From NCBI GenBank assembly GCA_023405875.1, contig JAEXXN010000403.1:1-12038 (forward strand): a stretch of 12,038 nt of DNA, read 5' to 3'. Numbering within the stretch: position 1 is the first letter of the stretch; each line of letters starts with the position of its first letter. Origin of the DNA: Bacillota bacterium (GTDB taxonomy: Bacteria > Bacillota > Clostridia > Lutisporales > Lutisporaceae). The notes below the pieces were generated by a model. The model made no database searches. It was not told the DNA's origin and worked only from the letters and a program-made list of their open reading frames with translations. This document shows, piece after piece, positions 1-6,578 of this stretch. The translations under genes and the position numbers were made by a program.

Positions 1-2
1 CA

Positions 3-1385
3 GGACTCACCGAAGGAGAACGGACATCCGGTCAGGAGGACTTCATATATGACAGGGCGCAGGTGATCGTTGCTACAAATGCCTTTGGTATGGGCATAGA
101 TAAGTCAAATATCCGGTTTGTAGTCCACTACAATATGCCCAGGACGATGGAAAATTACTACCAGGAAGCAGGCAGGGCAGGACGGGATGGAGAGAAAGCA
201 GAGTGTATCCTGCTGTATAGTGCGGCGGATACTGTCATGAACAAATTCCTTATTGAAAGCAGCGGCGAAAATACAGATAAGGCCGTTGAGTATAAGAAGC
301 TCCAGGAAATGGTGGATTACTGCAATACCGACGGCTGCCTGAGAGGATACATATTAAGGTATTTCGGGGAGCAGGAGCTGCCTGAACAGTGCGGCAACTG
401 CGGAAATTGCCTGAGTACCGGCGAAGAGACCGATATCACTGAGGAGGCCCGCAAGATACTTTCCTGCATCAAAAGAACCGGGGAAAGGTTTGGAGGCGGC
501 TTGATCACTGATGTTTTAAAGGGGGCCAACACCTCAAAGCTCAAGACCCTGGGCTTTGATAAACTGAGCACCTACGGCATAATGGAGGATTATTCAAGGG
601 ACACCATAAAGGAAATCATTTCATATCTTGCGGCAGAAGGGCATATTGACGTCATAGGGGATAAATACCCTGTGCTTTGCCTGAATCCAAAGGCCAAAAA
701 GCTTTTGGCGGATGGAGCGCAGCTCAGTATAAAGCGTTCAATATCAAAGGTACAGCAGAATACACCAAAATCTGATTTTAATATCAGCAAGGAATTGTTT
801 GAAGAACTGCGCCAGATAAGGAAAGAAATAGCCGACAGCAAGAAAGTGCCGCCTTTTGTTGTATTCTCTGATGCAACCCTTAAGGATATGTGTGCCAGGC
901 TTCCGTTAACAGAAGAAGCAATGCTTGAGGTGTCGGGAATAGGAAAGTTCAAGCTTGAAAAATACGGAGCTCCCTTTATAAAAGCAATAAACGAATATGT
1001 AAGGCAGAAAAATATTGTTATTCCTGCGGCTGAACCTGAAGGCAGGAAAATGGGTAAGGCAAAAAATACAGACAAGAAGGATACAAAGCTTGTAACCTAT
1101 GAAATGTACATAAGCGGAAAATCCTTAAAGGAAATCTGTGAGGAGCGGGGCTTGACGCAGATCACTATAGAAGGGCATCTGCTTGATTGTCTGGAGAAGG
1201 GCTTGCCCCTGGAATATGAGTGCTTTATCCCAAAGGCAGCAGAGGCGGAGATAATGAAAGCCATCAAAAACTGCGGAACAGAAAGACTGAAGCCCATTAA
1301 GGAGGCTCTACCCGGGGAGATAACCTATACCGCAATAAGGTTCGCGGTATGGAAATATAAGCAGCAGGCAGATAAATCCTTATAG
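3..1385 (+). CDS. recQ: ATP-dependent DNA helicase RecQ (3' part; 5' end outside window)
   Basis: Superfamily 2 3'-5' DNA helicase acting in recombination and fork repair. The reading frame is open to the left edge, so the start and helicase lobe 1 (Walker A, DExH) lie upstream; about 460 residues are visible. In order: helicase motif V (VATNAFGMGIDKSN) and motif VI (QEAGRAGRDG, arginine fingers) within the first 65 residues. The RQC zinc site follows as Cys in CLRGYILRYFGE plus the triad CGNCGNC, then the winged-helix region. An HRDC domain lies at about residues 260-335 (core VPPFVVFSDATLKDM ... LEVSGIGKFKLEKYG). A C-terminal helix-turn-helix extension lies at about residues 365-455 (ISGKSLKEICEERGLT), as in many Firmicutes RecQ proteins. 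Stop TAG at 1383-1385. No ordinary terminator follows; the palindromic repeat downstream might serve. Family assignment is very secure; the apparent truncation is only the window edge. Confidence 0.97.
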   Translation, partial: GLTEGERTSGQEDFIYDRAQVIVATNAFGMGIDKSNIRFVVHYNMPRTMENYYQEAGRAGRDGEKAECILLYSAADTVMNKFLIESSGENTDKAVEYKKLQEMVDYCNTDGCLRGYILRYFGEQELPEQCGNCGNCLSTGEETDITEEARKILSCIKRTGERFGGGLITDVLKGANTSKLKTLGFDKLSTYGIMEDYSRDTIKEIISYLAAEGHIDVIGDKYPVLCLNPKAKKLLADGAQLSIKRSISKVQQNTPKSDFNISKELFEELRQIRKEIADSKKVPPFVVFSDATLKDMCARLPLTEEAMLEVSGIGKFKLEKYGAPFIKAINEYVRQKNIVIPAAEPEGRKMGKAKNTDKKDTKLVTYEMYISGKSLKEICEERGLTQITIEGHLLDCLEKGLPLEYECFIPKAAEAEIMKAIKNCGTERLKPIKEALPGEITYTAIRFAVWKYKQQADKSL

Positions 1386-1445
1386 CTGAAAAAGGGGATT
1401 GGTGCATAATAAGGATGATGCTACGTAAAAATGATGTGCAACAAC

Positions 1446-1525
1446 CGGAACGACACGGGGGTCGTTCCCTACAACATACCAATTGTCATGTGTTGTTTGT
1501 AGGGAACGGCCTCCGTGCCGTTCCG
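1446..1525. repeat. Nested palindromic repeat (REP/MITE-like)
   Basis: Two 22-base hairpin units face each other. Unit 1 (1447-1468) is GGAACGAC / GTCGTTCC with a six-base loop; unit 2 (1503-1524) is GGAACGGC / GCCGTTCC with a six-base loop. The units and the adjoining CCCTACA...ACA / TGT...TGTAGGG are also inverted copies of each other: 24 of 27 positions match over the outer part, with a four-base indel near the centre. The whole stretch can therefore fold as one cruciform or as two smaller hairpins. No coding capacity or transposase is present. It lies just after recQ and could stop transcription on either strand, although there is no T-tract. My reading as a dispersed non-autonomous or REP-type element is inference. 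Confidence 0.7.
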
Positions 1526-1609
1526 CACCCATGTTGCGCATTCTCCTACAATCATTCAACATTCCCTTTTGCATCATGCCCACTCTATAAATAGTGATGA
1601 AATTAACAA

Positions 1610-1657
1610 TAAAGTGTGACTTGTATCACTTTAACTCAAACAACGTTGTGGTATTAT
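1610..1657 (+). promoter_or_regulatory. Promoter with CRP/FNR-family operator upstream of the DUF1858-DUF438 operon
   Basis: TGTGACTTGTATCACT (1615-1630) matches the CRP/FNR-superfamily pattern TGTGA-N6-TCACA with one mismatch, centred at 1622.5. It sits inside a wider perfect inverted repeat, TAAAGTG-N10-CACTTTA (1610-1633). A -10-like TATTAT lies at 1652-1657 with no good -35, which predicts a start near 1664 and puts the operator centre at -41.5, the classic activator (class II) position. The 5' leader would be about 120 bases. Candidate regulators are FNR-like or HcpR-like proteins (inference). Confidence 0.55.
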
Positions 1658-1784
1658 GGAATCAATGGAAGAACGAATCATATATGTTAAATGTTTTCGC
1701 GAAATACATAAGGGATGCTACATAAATAAATTATGTAAAGCTGCAAATAATAGCCATATCCGGCAGCAGAAAGGGGAAATTAAT

Positions 1785-2072
1785 ATGGATGAGCTTAAGG
1801 GCGGACAGACCGGAACCAATGCTTCTGCTGTGCCTAAGGCAGGAGAAATCGACTTCCGCAGGACAGTGTATGAGCTTACAAGGGAATACCCTGAAATCAT
1901 CGGCATAATGAAGGAGCTGGGCTTTGAGAGCATAGCCAACGAGGGTATGCTGAATACCGCAGGAAGGTTTATGACGATACCAAAGGGAGCAGCTATGAAG
2001 GGTATAAATATGGACAGGATAGAAAAGCTATTTGAAGAAAGAGGATATACAATCATAAAAAAGGAGGAGTAA
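1785..2072 (+). CDS. DUF1858 domain-containing protein
   Basis: 95 residues. The DUF1858 domain covers about residues 21-90: FRRTVYELTREYPEIIGIM, then LGFESI, a short loop, and MDRIEKLFEERGYTII at the end. Domains of this family are small helical modules found alone or beside DUF438 and hybrid-cluster or NO-related proteins; the biochemical role is unknown. I chose ATG 1785 because AAAGGGGA lies seven bases upstream and the domain begins soon after; the in-frame ATG at 1656 would overlap the predicted -10 and add 43 residues unlike the family. The next gene starts one base after this stop, so the two are co-transcribed and probably translationally coupled. Cysteines are absent, so metal binding by this protein alone is not suggested. 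Confidence 0.85.
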   Translation: MDELKGGQTGTNASAVPKAGEIDFRRTVYELTREYPEIIGIMKELGFESIANEGMLNTAGRFMTIPKGAAMKGINMDRIEKLFEERGYTIIKKEE

Positions 2073-2073
2073 T

Positions 2074-3300
2074 ATGAGCGAGATAATAAACAACAGGGAG
2101 TACCGGCAAAAGGTATTGCGGGAGCTGATAATGGAGCTTCATGCCGGCAAGACGGTGGAAGAAGTAAAAGCCAGATTTGAAGAGCTTATCAAAGGGATAT
2201 CGGCGTCGGAAATATCTGAAATGGAACAGGCCTTGATAATGGACGGCATGCCTGTGGAGGAGATACAAAGGCTCTGCGATGTCCATGCCGAAGTATTCAA
2301 AGGCTCCATTGAGGAGATTCACAGGGCGGAGAAGCCTGAAGATGCCCCGGGGCATCCTGTGCATACCTTCAAGCTGGAGAACCGTGAGCTGGAAAAGCAC
2401 ATCAATGAAAAGGTGCTGCCTCATCTGTCTGAGTTCAAAATAAGCGACAGCAAGGAGAATATATTAAAGCTCCAGGAGGATTTCAATCTTCTTATGGATA
2501 TAGATAAGCACTACAGCAGAAAAGAAAACCTGCTCTTCCCCTATATGGAGAAGTACGGTATAACCGCTCCTCCAAAGGTCATGTGGGGTGTGGATGATGA
2601 GATAAGGGCAGAGCTGAAAGCGGTAAAGGCACTGCTCAGGGACTATGACGGAGGGAAGGAGCAGGTAGCCTCAAAGGCAGATGCTGCAGCCAAAAGAGTT
2701 ATTGAAATGATATTCAAAGAGGAGAACATACTCTTCCCGATGGTAATGGAAACACTTACAGAGGATGAATGGCTGATAATCGAAAGTGAAAGTGATGAAA
2801 TAGGCTACTGTCTGGTCGGACCACAGGGGAAATGGAAGCCTGTAAAGAGCAATATTGAGAATAAGCAGAAAGAGGCTGAAGCAGCAGGGCCGGAGGGTTA
2901 TCTGAAATTTGAGACCGGCCTGCTGACAGCAAAAGAGATCGGGCTTATGTTCAATAACCTTCCGGTGGACATTACCTTTGTTGACAAGGATGGTTCGGTA
3001 AAATACTTCTCCCAGGGCAAGGAAAGGATATTCGCCAGAACAAAGGCGATCATCGGAAGACAAGTGCACAACTGCCATCCGCCGGCAAGTGTCCATATAG
3101 TGGAAAAGCTTGTGGAGGATTTCAAAGCAGGGGTAAAGGACAGCGAGGATTTCTGGATCAGGATGGGTGAGCTTTACGTATATATAAGGTATTTTGCAAT
3201 CAGGGATGAAAACGGAGAGTATGTAGGTACGATGGAAGTGACACAGAATATAAAACCGATTCAGGAGATAACAGGAGAGAAGCGGTTGGTATCAGACTAA
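2074..3300 (+). CDS. DUF438 - hemerythrin (HHE) - PAS domain protein
   Basis: 408 residues, soluble, no signal peptide or membrane segment. The DUF438 N-terminal domain is at about residues 5-80. The hemerythrin-like four-helix bundle is at about 92-235, with candidate iron ligands in HPVHTFKLEN (His94, His97), HYSRKENLLFPYME (His146, Glu151) and KEENILFPM (Glu216/217). A PAS domain at about 287-395 (LPVDITFVDKDG ... YFAIRDENGEYVGTMEVTQ) carries a CHPP motif (334-337) that could bind heme or a metal. Where a His would be expected in the second hemerythrin half there is WGVDDE (Asp174) instead. Such proteins are thought to sense O2, NO or redox state; no output domain is present, so the partner may be the DUF1858 protein or another regulator. 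AAGGAGGAG provides a strong ribosome site. The family call is firm; the ligand is inference. Confidence 0.9.
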   Translation: MSEIINNREYRQKVLRELIMELHAGKTVEEVKARFEELIKGISASEISEMEQALIMDGMPVEEIQRLCDVHAEVFKGSIEEIHRAEKPEDAPGHPVHTFKLENRELEKHINEKVLPHLSEFKISDSKENILKLQEDFNLLMDIDKHYSRKENLLFPYMEKYGITAPPKVMWGVDDEIRAELKAVKALLRDYDGGKEQVASKADAAAKRVIEMIFKEENILFPMVMETLTEDEWLIIESESDEIGYCLVGPQGKWKPVKSNIENKQKEAEAAGPEGYLKFETGLLTAKEIGLMFNNLPVDITFVDKDGSVKYFSQGKERIFARTKAIIGRQVHNCHPPASVHIVEKLVEDFKAGVKDSEDFWIRMGELYVYIRYFAIRDENGEYVGTMEVTQNIKPIQEITGEKRLVSD

Positions 3301-3302
3301 GC

Positions 3303-3341
3303 AAGGAAAAATCGTGGCAAGGTGCCACGATTTTTCTTTGC
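3303..3341 (+). terminator. Intrinsic terminator of the DUF1858-DUF438 operon
   Basis: Stem AAAAATCGTGGCA (3307-3319) / TGCCACGATTTTT (3323-3335) with a three-base loop, outer bases GCAA / TTGC extending it, and a T-rich tail on both strands. Very strong, probably bidirectional. Confidence 0.93.
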
Positions 3342-3408
3342 TTTTACGTCAATAATAGATTTTTGTCTGCCATACATGCACGGTAAATTGTTACTTATAT
3401 GTCGAATG

Positions 3409-3438
3409 TTGACATTGTGAGTAATGGCTGTATATAAT
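3409..3438 (+). promoter_or_regulatory. Consensus sigma-A promoter for the riboswitch-MCP unit
   Basis: TTGACA (3409-3414), an 18-base spacer, then TATAAT (3433-3438); both hexamers are perfect. Predicted start about 3445, some 35 bases before the aptamer. The -35 lies within the palindrome AATGTTGACATT (3405-3416), a possible operator. Confidence 0.85.
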
Positions 3439-3479
3439 AAAAATAATTGTATTTAAAAGTTAAGTTGTATTTATTTCTA

Positions 3480-3568
3480 AGCATTATAAAGGCAAACCCT
3501 ATGAAAAGTAGGGGACGCAAAGCTGCGGGTCTAAGGTGAAAACACTATGACAGCCGGGCTGCTATGCT
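3480..3568 (+). ncRNA. Cyclic-di-GMP-I (GEMM-I) riboswitch aptamer
   Basis: All class hallmarks are present. GGCAAACC (3491-3498) leads into the CCCTA / TAGGG hairpin (3497-3501 / 3509-3513) holding a GAAA tetraloop (3503-3506). Then come the invariant GGACGCAAAGC (3513-3523), GGGTCTAAGG (3527-3536), and ATGACAGCCGGGCTGC on the 3' side. The closing helix is AGCAT (3480-3484) / ATGCT (3564-3568). GCTG (3522-3525) pairs with CAGC (3551-3554) for the second long helix. The downstream platform (about 3569-3664) has no stem followed by a T-run, so control may be translational or through a structure I cannot resolve; CTCTG near 3591 can pair with CAGAG at 3646-3650, just before the ribosome site. 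Whether c-di-GMP turns expression on or off cannot be read here. Confidence 0.93.
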
Positions 3569-3664
3569 GTATTTTCGCAGATCAAGAAGCTCTGGCAAAA
3601 ATTATGAAAGGATGTTCTGAGTAAATTATACCAGATAATCAAAGTCAGAGGGGGAATAAATCAT

Positions 3665-5734
3665 ATGAAGTTTAATTTTGTCAGAAATAAGCGGCAGAAA
3701 AACAAAAAAGATCATAAAGGGACACAGATTTCAACAGTTGGCAGTATAAAAACCAAAATGATCGCTTTAATGGGTTTATTGCTATTATTTGTATGTATTG
3801 GTTTTGCAGCAACATCATACTATTATTCTTCGAATGCCCTCACTAACCAGGTCAAAGAAACCTTGCCCGTAATCGCAGAACAGTCGGCAAAGGTTCTGGA
3901 AAGCAGGATAAATGAAAACCTTTCAGCCCTGGAATCGGTTGCTGCCAGGAATGAGATAAAGGACATAAATGTCCAGACAGAGGATAAGCTTGAAATACTA
4001 TATGAAGAATCAGCAAGGGGCCTCCACAGGTGGGTAGGTATTGCAACAACGGACGGGATACTATATCCGACAAATGGCGGCGCCAGAAACATAAGTGACA
4101 GTGATTATTTCAAGCGGTCAATGAAGGGTGAGGATGTTGTAACCGAACCTTTTATGGATGAAGCCATTAATGCGGTAGAGATTGTTTATTCGGTACCGAT
4201 AACTTATAACGGCGAAGTTGTGGGAGTTCTTGCTGCTGCTAAAGACGGATTTGAGCTATGCAATTTCACAAAGGACATAACCGTAGGAGAGTCCGGAAAG
4301 TCGTTTATAATTGGTGAAAATGGTACGACCATAGCTCACAGCAACAAGCAATTGGTCTCGGAAAAGTACAACGTCTTTGAACAGCTTGAGAAGGATCCGA
4401 CTCTCCAGTCTCTTGCCAGTATAGAGGAGAAGATGATAAAAGGGGAAGCCTCCATTGGTGAATATAAGGATGGAGGGTTAGACAAGTACATCGGATATGC
4501 GCCTATAAAGAACACTAAATGGTCTATAGGGGTGGAAGCACCCAAGAGTGAGGTGCTGAACCAATTAAGCGGCTTGCAGAATTCCATAGTCACAATGTCA
4601 ATTGTATTTATACTCCTCAGCCTTATATTTGCTTTCATAATATCCGGAGCTATAGCAAAACCGGTAAAGTTGGCAGTTGAACATCTGAATATAGTTTCCT
4701 CCGGAGATTTTACAAGAGAATTGCCCAAGAAGTTCATTAATAGAAGGGATGAGTTCGGAGCTCTGGCAAAATCCATAGCTACTATGCAGAATTCCATAAA
4801 GGATGCCGTGAATAGTGTTATAGCTGAGGCATCGAAGGTTAACGAAGTTATAAATAAGGCTATCGACAATATGTCCGGCCTCGGGGAGCAGATTGAGGAT
4901 GTATCAGCTACTACCGAGGAGATGTCCGCGGGAATGCAGGAGATGGCAGCTTCGGCAGAGGAAATGAACGCTACCTCAGTGGAGATCGACAGGGCTGTTG
5001 AATCAATATCGGCGAAAGCCCGGGACGGTGTTGTGGCAGCGGAAGGAATAAGCAATAAAGCCAAAAAACTGAGTGAAAGCTTTGAAGCATCACAAAAAAG
5101 CGCCATGAAAGCGCTTGGCGAGGCGAAAGATAGGCTGGAAAAAGCATTGGCAGATGCGAAAGCTGTAGAGCAGATAAATGTTCTTGCAGAAGCAATCCTA
5201 CAGATTACCGATCAGACCAACCTGCTTGCGTTAAATGCCGCCATTGAGGCGGCCAGGGCAGGCGAGGCAGGGAGAGGCTTTGCGGTAGTTGCCGATGAGA
5301 TCAGAAAGCTTGCGGAAACCTCCAACAAGACCGCAATGCAGATACAGGAAATCACAAATACCGTAGTCCGGTCGGTGGACAATCTGTCGGACAGCTCCAA
5401 CAACCTTCTGAGCTTCATGGTTACAGATGTGAACAAGGATTATGATATTATGCTCCAAGCTACGGGAGAATACAAAAAGGATGCTGAATTTATTGCATCC
5501 CTTGTTAATGATTTCAGAGCCAAGGCGGGAGAACTGTCAGCGTCAATGGAGAGTATGGTCACCGCCATCAATGAAATCACAGCCTCCAACAGTGAGGCGG
5601 CAGAGGGAACACAGAATATAGCACAAAAAACGGTCGTTATAGTTGAGAGCTCCAATAAAGTGCTTGTACATGGCAGTGATACGAAAGACAGCGCTAATAA
5701 CCTTATGGAGGCCATGGCAAAATTTAAGGTATAG
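3665..5734 (+). CDS. Methyl-accepting chemotaxis protein with extracellular Cache sensor
   Basis: 689 residues. Membrane chemoreceptor that controls the CheA-CheW kinase complex. Basic N-terminus, TM1 about 31-54 (MIALMGLLLLFVCIGFAATS), double-Cache extracellular sensor about 55-300 (core RWVGIATTDGILYP ... SDYFKRSMKGEDVVTEP ... VVGVLAAAKDG), TM2 about 306-330, HAMP about 331-384 (AKPVKLAVEHLNIVSSGDF ... RRDEFGALAKSI), then the coiled-coil signalling domain to the end. The kinase-control hairpin tip (ITDQTNLLALNAAIEAARAG, then RGFAVVADEIRKLAE) is at about 513-551 and intact. Glu/Gln-rich stretches around 410-450 and 640-655 are candidate methylation regions. There is no C-terminal CheR-tether pentapeptide. 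Start ATG 3665 has GAGGGGG ten bases upstream. The gene stands alone, controlled by the c-di-GMP riboswitch and closed by its own terminator. The ligand is unknown. Confidence 0.96.
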   Translation: MKFNFVRNKRQKNKKDHKGTQISTVGSIKTKMIALMGLLLLFVCIGFAATSYYYSSNALTNQVKETLPVIAEQSAKVLESRINENLSALESVAARNEIKDINVQTEDKLEILYEESARGLHRWVGIATTDGILYPTNGGARNISDSDYFKRSMKGEDVVTEPFMDEAINAVEIVYSVPITYNGEVVGVLAAAKDGFELCNFTKDITVGESGKSFIIGENGTTIAHSNKQLVSEKYNVFEQLEKDPTLQSLASIEEKMIKGEASIGEYKDGGLDKYIGYAPIKNTKWSIGVEAPKSEVLNQLSGLQNSIVTMSIVFILLSLIFAFIISGAIAKPVKLAVEHLNIVSSGDFTRELPKKFINRRDEFGALAKSIATMQNSIKDAVNSVIAEASKVNEVINKAIDNMSGLGEQIEDVSATTEEMSAGMQEMAASAEEMNATSVEIDRAVESISAKARDGVVAAEGISNKAKKLSESFEASQKSAMKALGEAKDRLEKALADAKAVEQINVLAEAILQITDQTNLLALNAAIEAARAGEAGRGFAVVADEIRKLAETSNKTAMQIQEITNTVVRSVDNLSDSSNNLLSFMVTDVNKDYDIMLQATGEYKKDAEFIASLVNDFRAKAGELSASMESMVTAINEITASNSEAAEGTQNIAQKTVVIVESSNKVLVHGSDTKDSANNLMEAMAKFKV

Positions 5735-5748
5735 CTGTAATGTTTTGA

Positions 5749-5782
5749 AAAGGCAGGAGTTGTCCTGCCTTTATATATGTTT
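5749..5782 (+). terminator. Intrinsic terminator after the MCP gene
   Basis: Perfect stem AAAGGCAGGA (5749-5758) / TCCTGCCTTT (5763-5772), loop GTTG, followed by a loose T-rich tail (TTTATATATGTTTT). Confidence 0.85.
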
Positions 5783-5911
5783 TCCCGACAGGCTGATTCC
5801 TTGTGCAAGCTGATGCAGCCTGCAGCAAGCCTGCAGTCTCTATGCCCTGTGATACCATCAGACGAAATCGATCGCACTATAGATCAAATCAGGATAATTT
5901 TTATTTTTGTA

Positions 5912-5939
5912 ATAAGATTAGCCGTTATTTTCATAGATT
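5912..5939 (+). promoter_or_regulatory. Possible sporulation (sigma-E-type) promoter
   Basis: ATA (5912-5914), 17 bases, then CATAGATT (5932-5939) resembles the Bacillus sigma-E pattern ATA-N16/17-CATACANT with one mismatch in the informative bases. It would transcribe the structured leader and the 59-codon gene. The short motif in AT-rich DNA makes this tentative. The preceding stretch 5783-5911 holds nothing I recognise. Confidence 0.3.
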
Positions 5940-5981
5940 ATTATTGCGGAAACCAAATGAATAATCAGCGATAACATATAC

Positions 5982-6041
5982 AGGAGGTGAAATACGGGGC
6001 TAACGCCCATTTAGGCCGGGTACCGCAAAAAAATAAGGAGG
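5982..6041 (+). promoter_or_regulatory. Structured leader with two Shine-Dalgarno sequences
   Basis: A perfect SD, AGGAGGTGA (5982-5990), has no usable start codon at normal distance. It is followed by a compact G/C-rich fold: GGGC-TAAC-GCCC (5997-6008) can form a tight hairpin, and TTAGGCC (6011-6017) can instead pair with GGGCTAA at six of seven positions. CGG (5995-5997) and CCG (6023-6025) can bracket the element. An A-tract and a second SD, AAGGAGGAG (6035-6043), follow just before the TTG start. Mutually exclusive helices next to an SD suggest translational control, but it matches no riboswitch class I can name. Confidence 0.4.
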
Positions 6042-6048
6042 AGCAGTA

Positions 6049-6228
6049 TTGGAAAAGTATTCTGTAGATAAGAATGATTTGAAGCACTGCATTTTGGCTA
6101 AAGTTGAAGAGCTGGTGGAATGTGTGCAAAGACTTGGAAAAACAGAGCTGTTTCAAATTACTGTAAAATATATTAATGGGGAATTGATGACCAGCACCGA
6201 CTTTGCAGACCTGAAGACGACGAACTGA
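6049..6228 (+). CDS. Small hypothetical protein, 59 residues, TTG start
   Basis: I do not recognise this protein. The frame starts at TTG 6049 with AAGGAGGAG five bases upstream and ends TGA at 6226-6228. The sequence begins MEKYSVDKNDLKHCILAKVE and is a mixed-charge, probably helical N-terminal half (a heptad-like LAKVEELVECVQRL stretch at 16-29). A short beta-like segment, LFQITVKYINGEL (34-46), and a polar tail follow. It has two cysteines (14, 25), no signal peptide and no membrane segment. It sits directly before a strong terminator, after the structured leader, and upstream of the Spo0E-like gene, so a sporulation-linked regulatory role is possible but unproven. Support for being a real gene is the ribosome site, the terminator and the protein-like composition. 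Confidence 0.6.
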   Translation: MEKYSVDKNDLKHCILAKVEELVECVQRLGKTELFQITVKYINGELMTSTDFADLKTTN

Positions 6229-6232
6229 AAGG

Positions 6233-6264
6233 CTGGGGGCATCTTAGGATGCTTCCAGTTTTTT
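6233..6264 (+). terminator. Intrinsic terminator after the 59-codon gene
   Basis: Eleven-pair stem CTGGGGGCATC (6233-6243) / GATGCTTCCAG (6248-6258) including two G-U pairs, loop TTAG, then six Ts (6259-6264). Confidence 0.92.
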
Positions 6265-6333
6265 CTTTGTCTTTGATAAACAATATAGGGTAAAATAATT
6301 GTGCACAAAAGATATACGGAAAGGTGGGCATAA

Positions 6334-6504
6334 ATGAAGGACAATCATGCATTGCTAAAGTGTATTGAAGAATTGAGGGAAGAAATGTACAAATCCATGA
6401 ATAACAACAGCGACCTCCAGGACAGCCGCATACTGGACATAAGCAGGGAGCTGGATAAGTATCTGGTTGAGTATCAGAGGCTGCTGGAGGAAAAAGGAAA
6501 GTAG
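6334..6504 (+). CDS. Spo0E-like aspartyl-phosphate phosphatase
   Basis: 56 residues. Spo0E family members are short two-helix proteins that dephosphorylate Spo0A~P and so restrain entry into sporulation. The family signature SQELD is present as SRELD at residues 37-41 (ILDISRELDKYLVEYQRLL); it provides the residues that attack the response-regulator phosphate. An N-terminal helix (HALLKCIEELREEMYKSM, 5-22) precedes it, giving the expected helix-loop-helix layout and normal size. Start ATG 6334 has AAAGGTGGG seven bases upstream. A terminator lies before it, so it has its own promoter; a weak TTGATA-N16-ATAATT at 6273-6300 is the best candidate. No terminator separates it clearly from the amidase downstream (75-base gap). 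The Arg in place of Gln is common among homologues in my recollection. Confidence 0.82.
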   Translation: MKDNHALLKCIEELREEMYKSMNNNSDLQDSRILDISRELDKYLVEYQRLLEEKGK

Positions 6505-6578
6505 AGGGTATTCTTGTAAACTTCCGGCAGCGGAATTCATATTATGGCAGTAGTATTGTGTTTAGGAGGGATATGTTT

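Noticed and set aside
1297..1583. Two - strand frames across the recQ end and palindromic repeat
   Set aside because: They read through the palindrome and lack ribosome sites; artefacts of the repeat.
1656..1784. N-terminal extension of the DUF1858 protein from ATG 1656
   Set aside because: The ATG overlaps the predicted -10, has no ribosome site, and the added residues do not resemble the family.
4336..5106. 256-codon - strand frame inside the MCP gene
   Set aside because: Ser/Ala/Ile-rich antisense shadow of the repetitive chemoreceptor coding sequence; the + frame is unambiguously the real gene.
5777..5974. 65-codon + frame after the MCP terminator
   Set aside because: No ribosome site at its start, begins in the terminator tail, low-complexity Ile/Phe-rich end and no family resemblance; likely chance.
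5991..6045. preQ1-I or other known small riboswitch, because of the A-tract followed by AAGGAGG
   Set aside because: The stem-loop order and A-rich pseudoknot strand of preQ1-I are not present, and I could not fit any other known class.
5987..6067. 26-codon + frame starting GTG inside the first SD of the structured leader
   Set aside because: The GTG is part of the ribosome site itself and could not be placed correctly for initiation; it overlaps the TTG gene out of frame. Kept only as a remote leader-peptide possibility.
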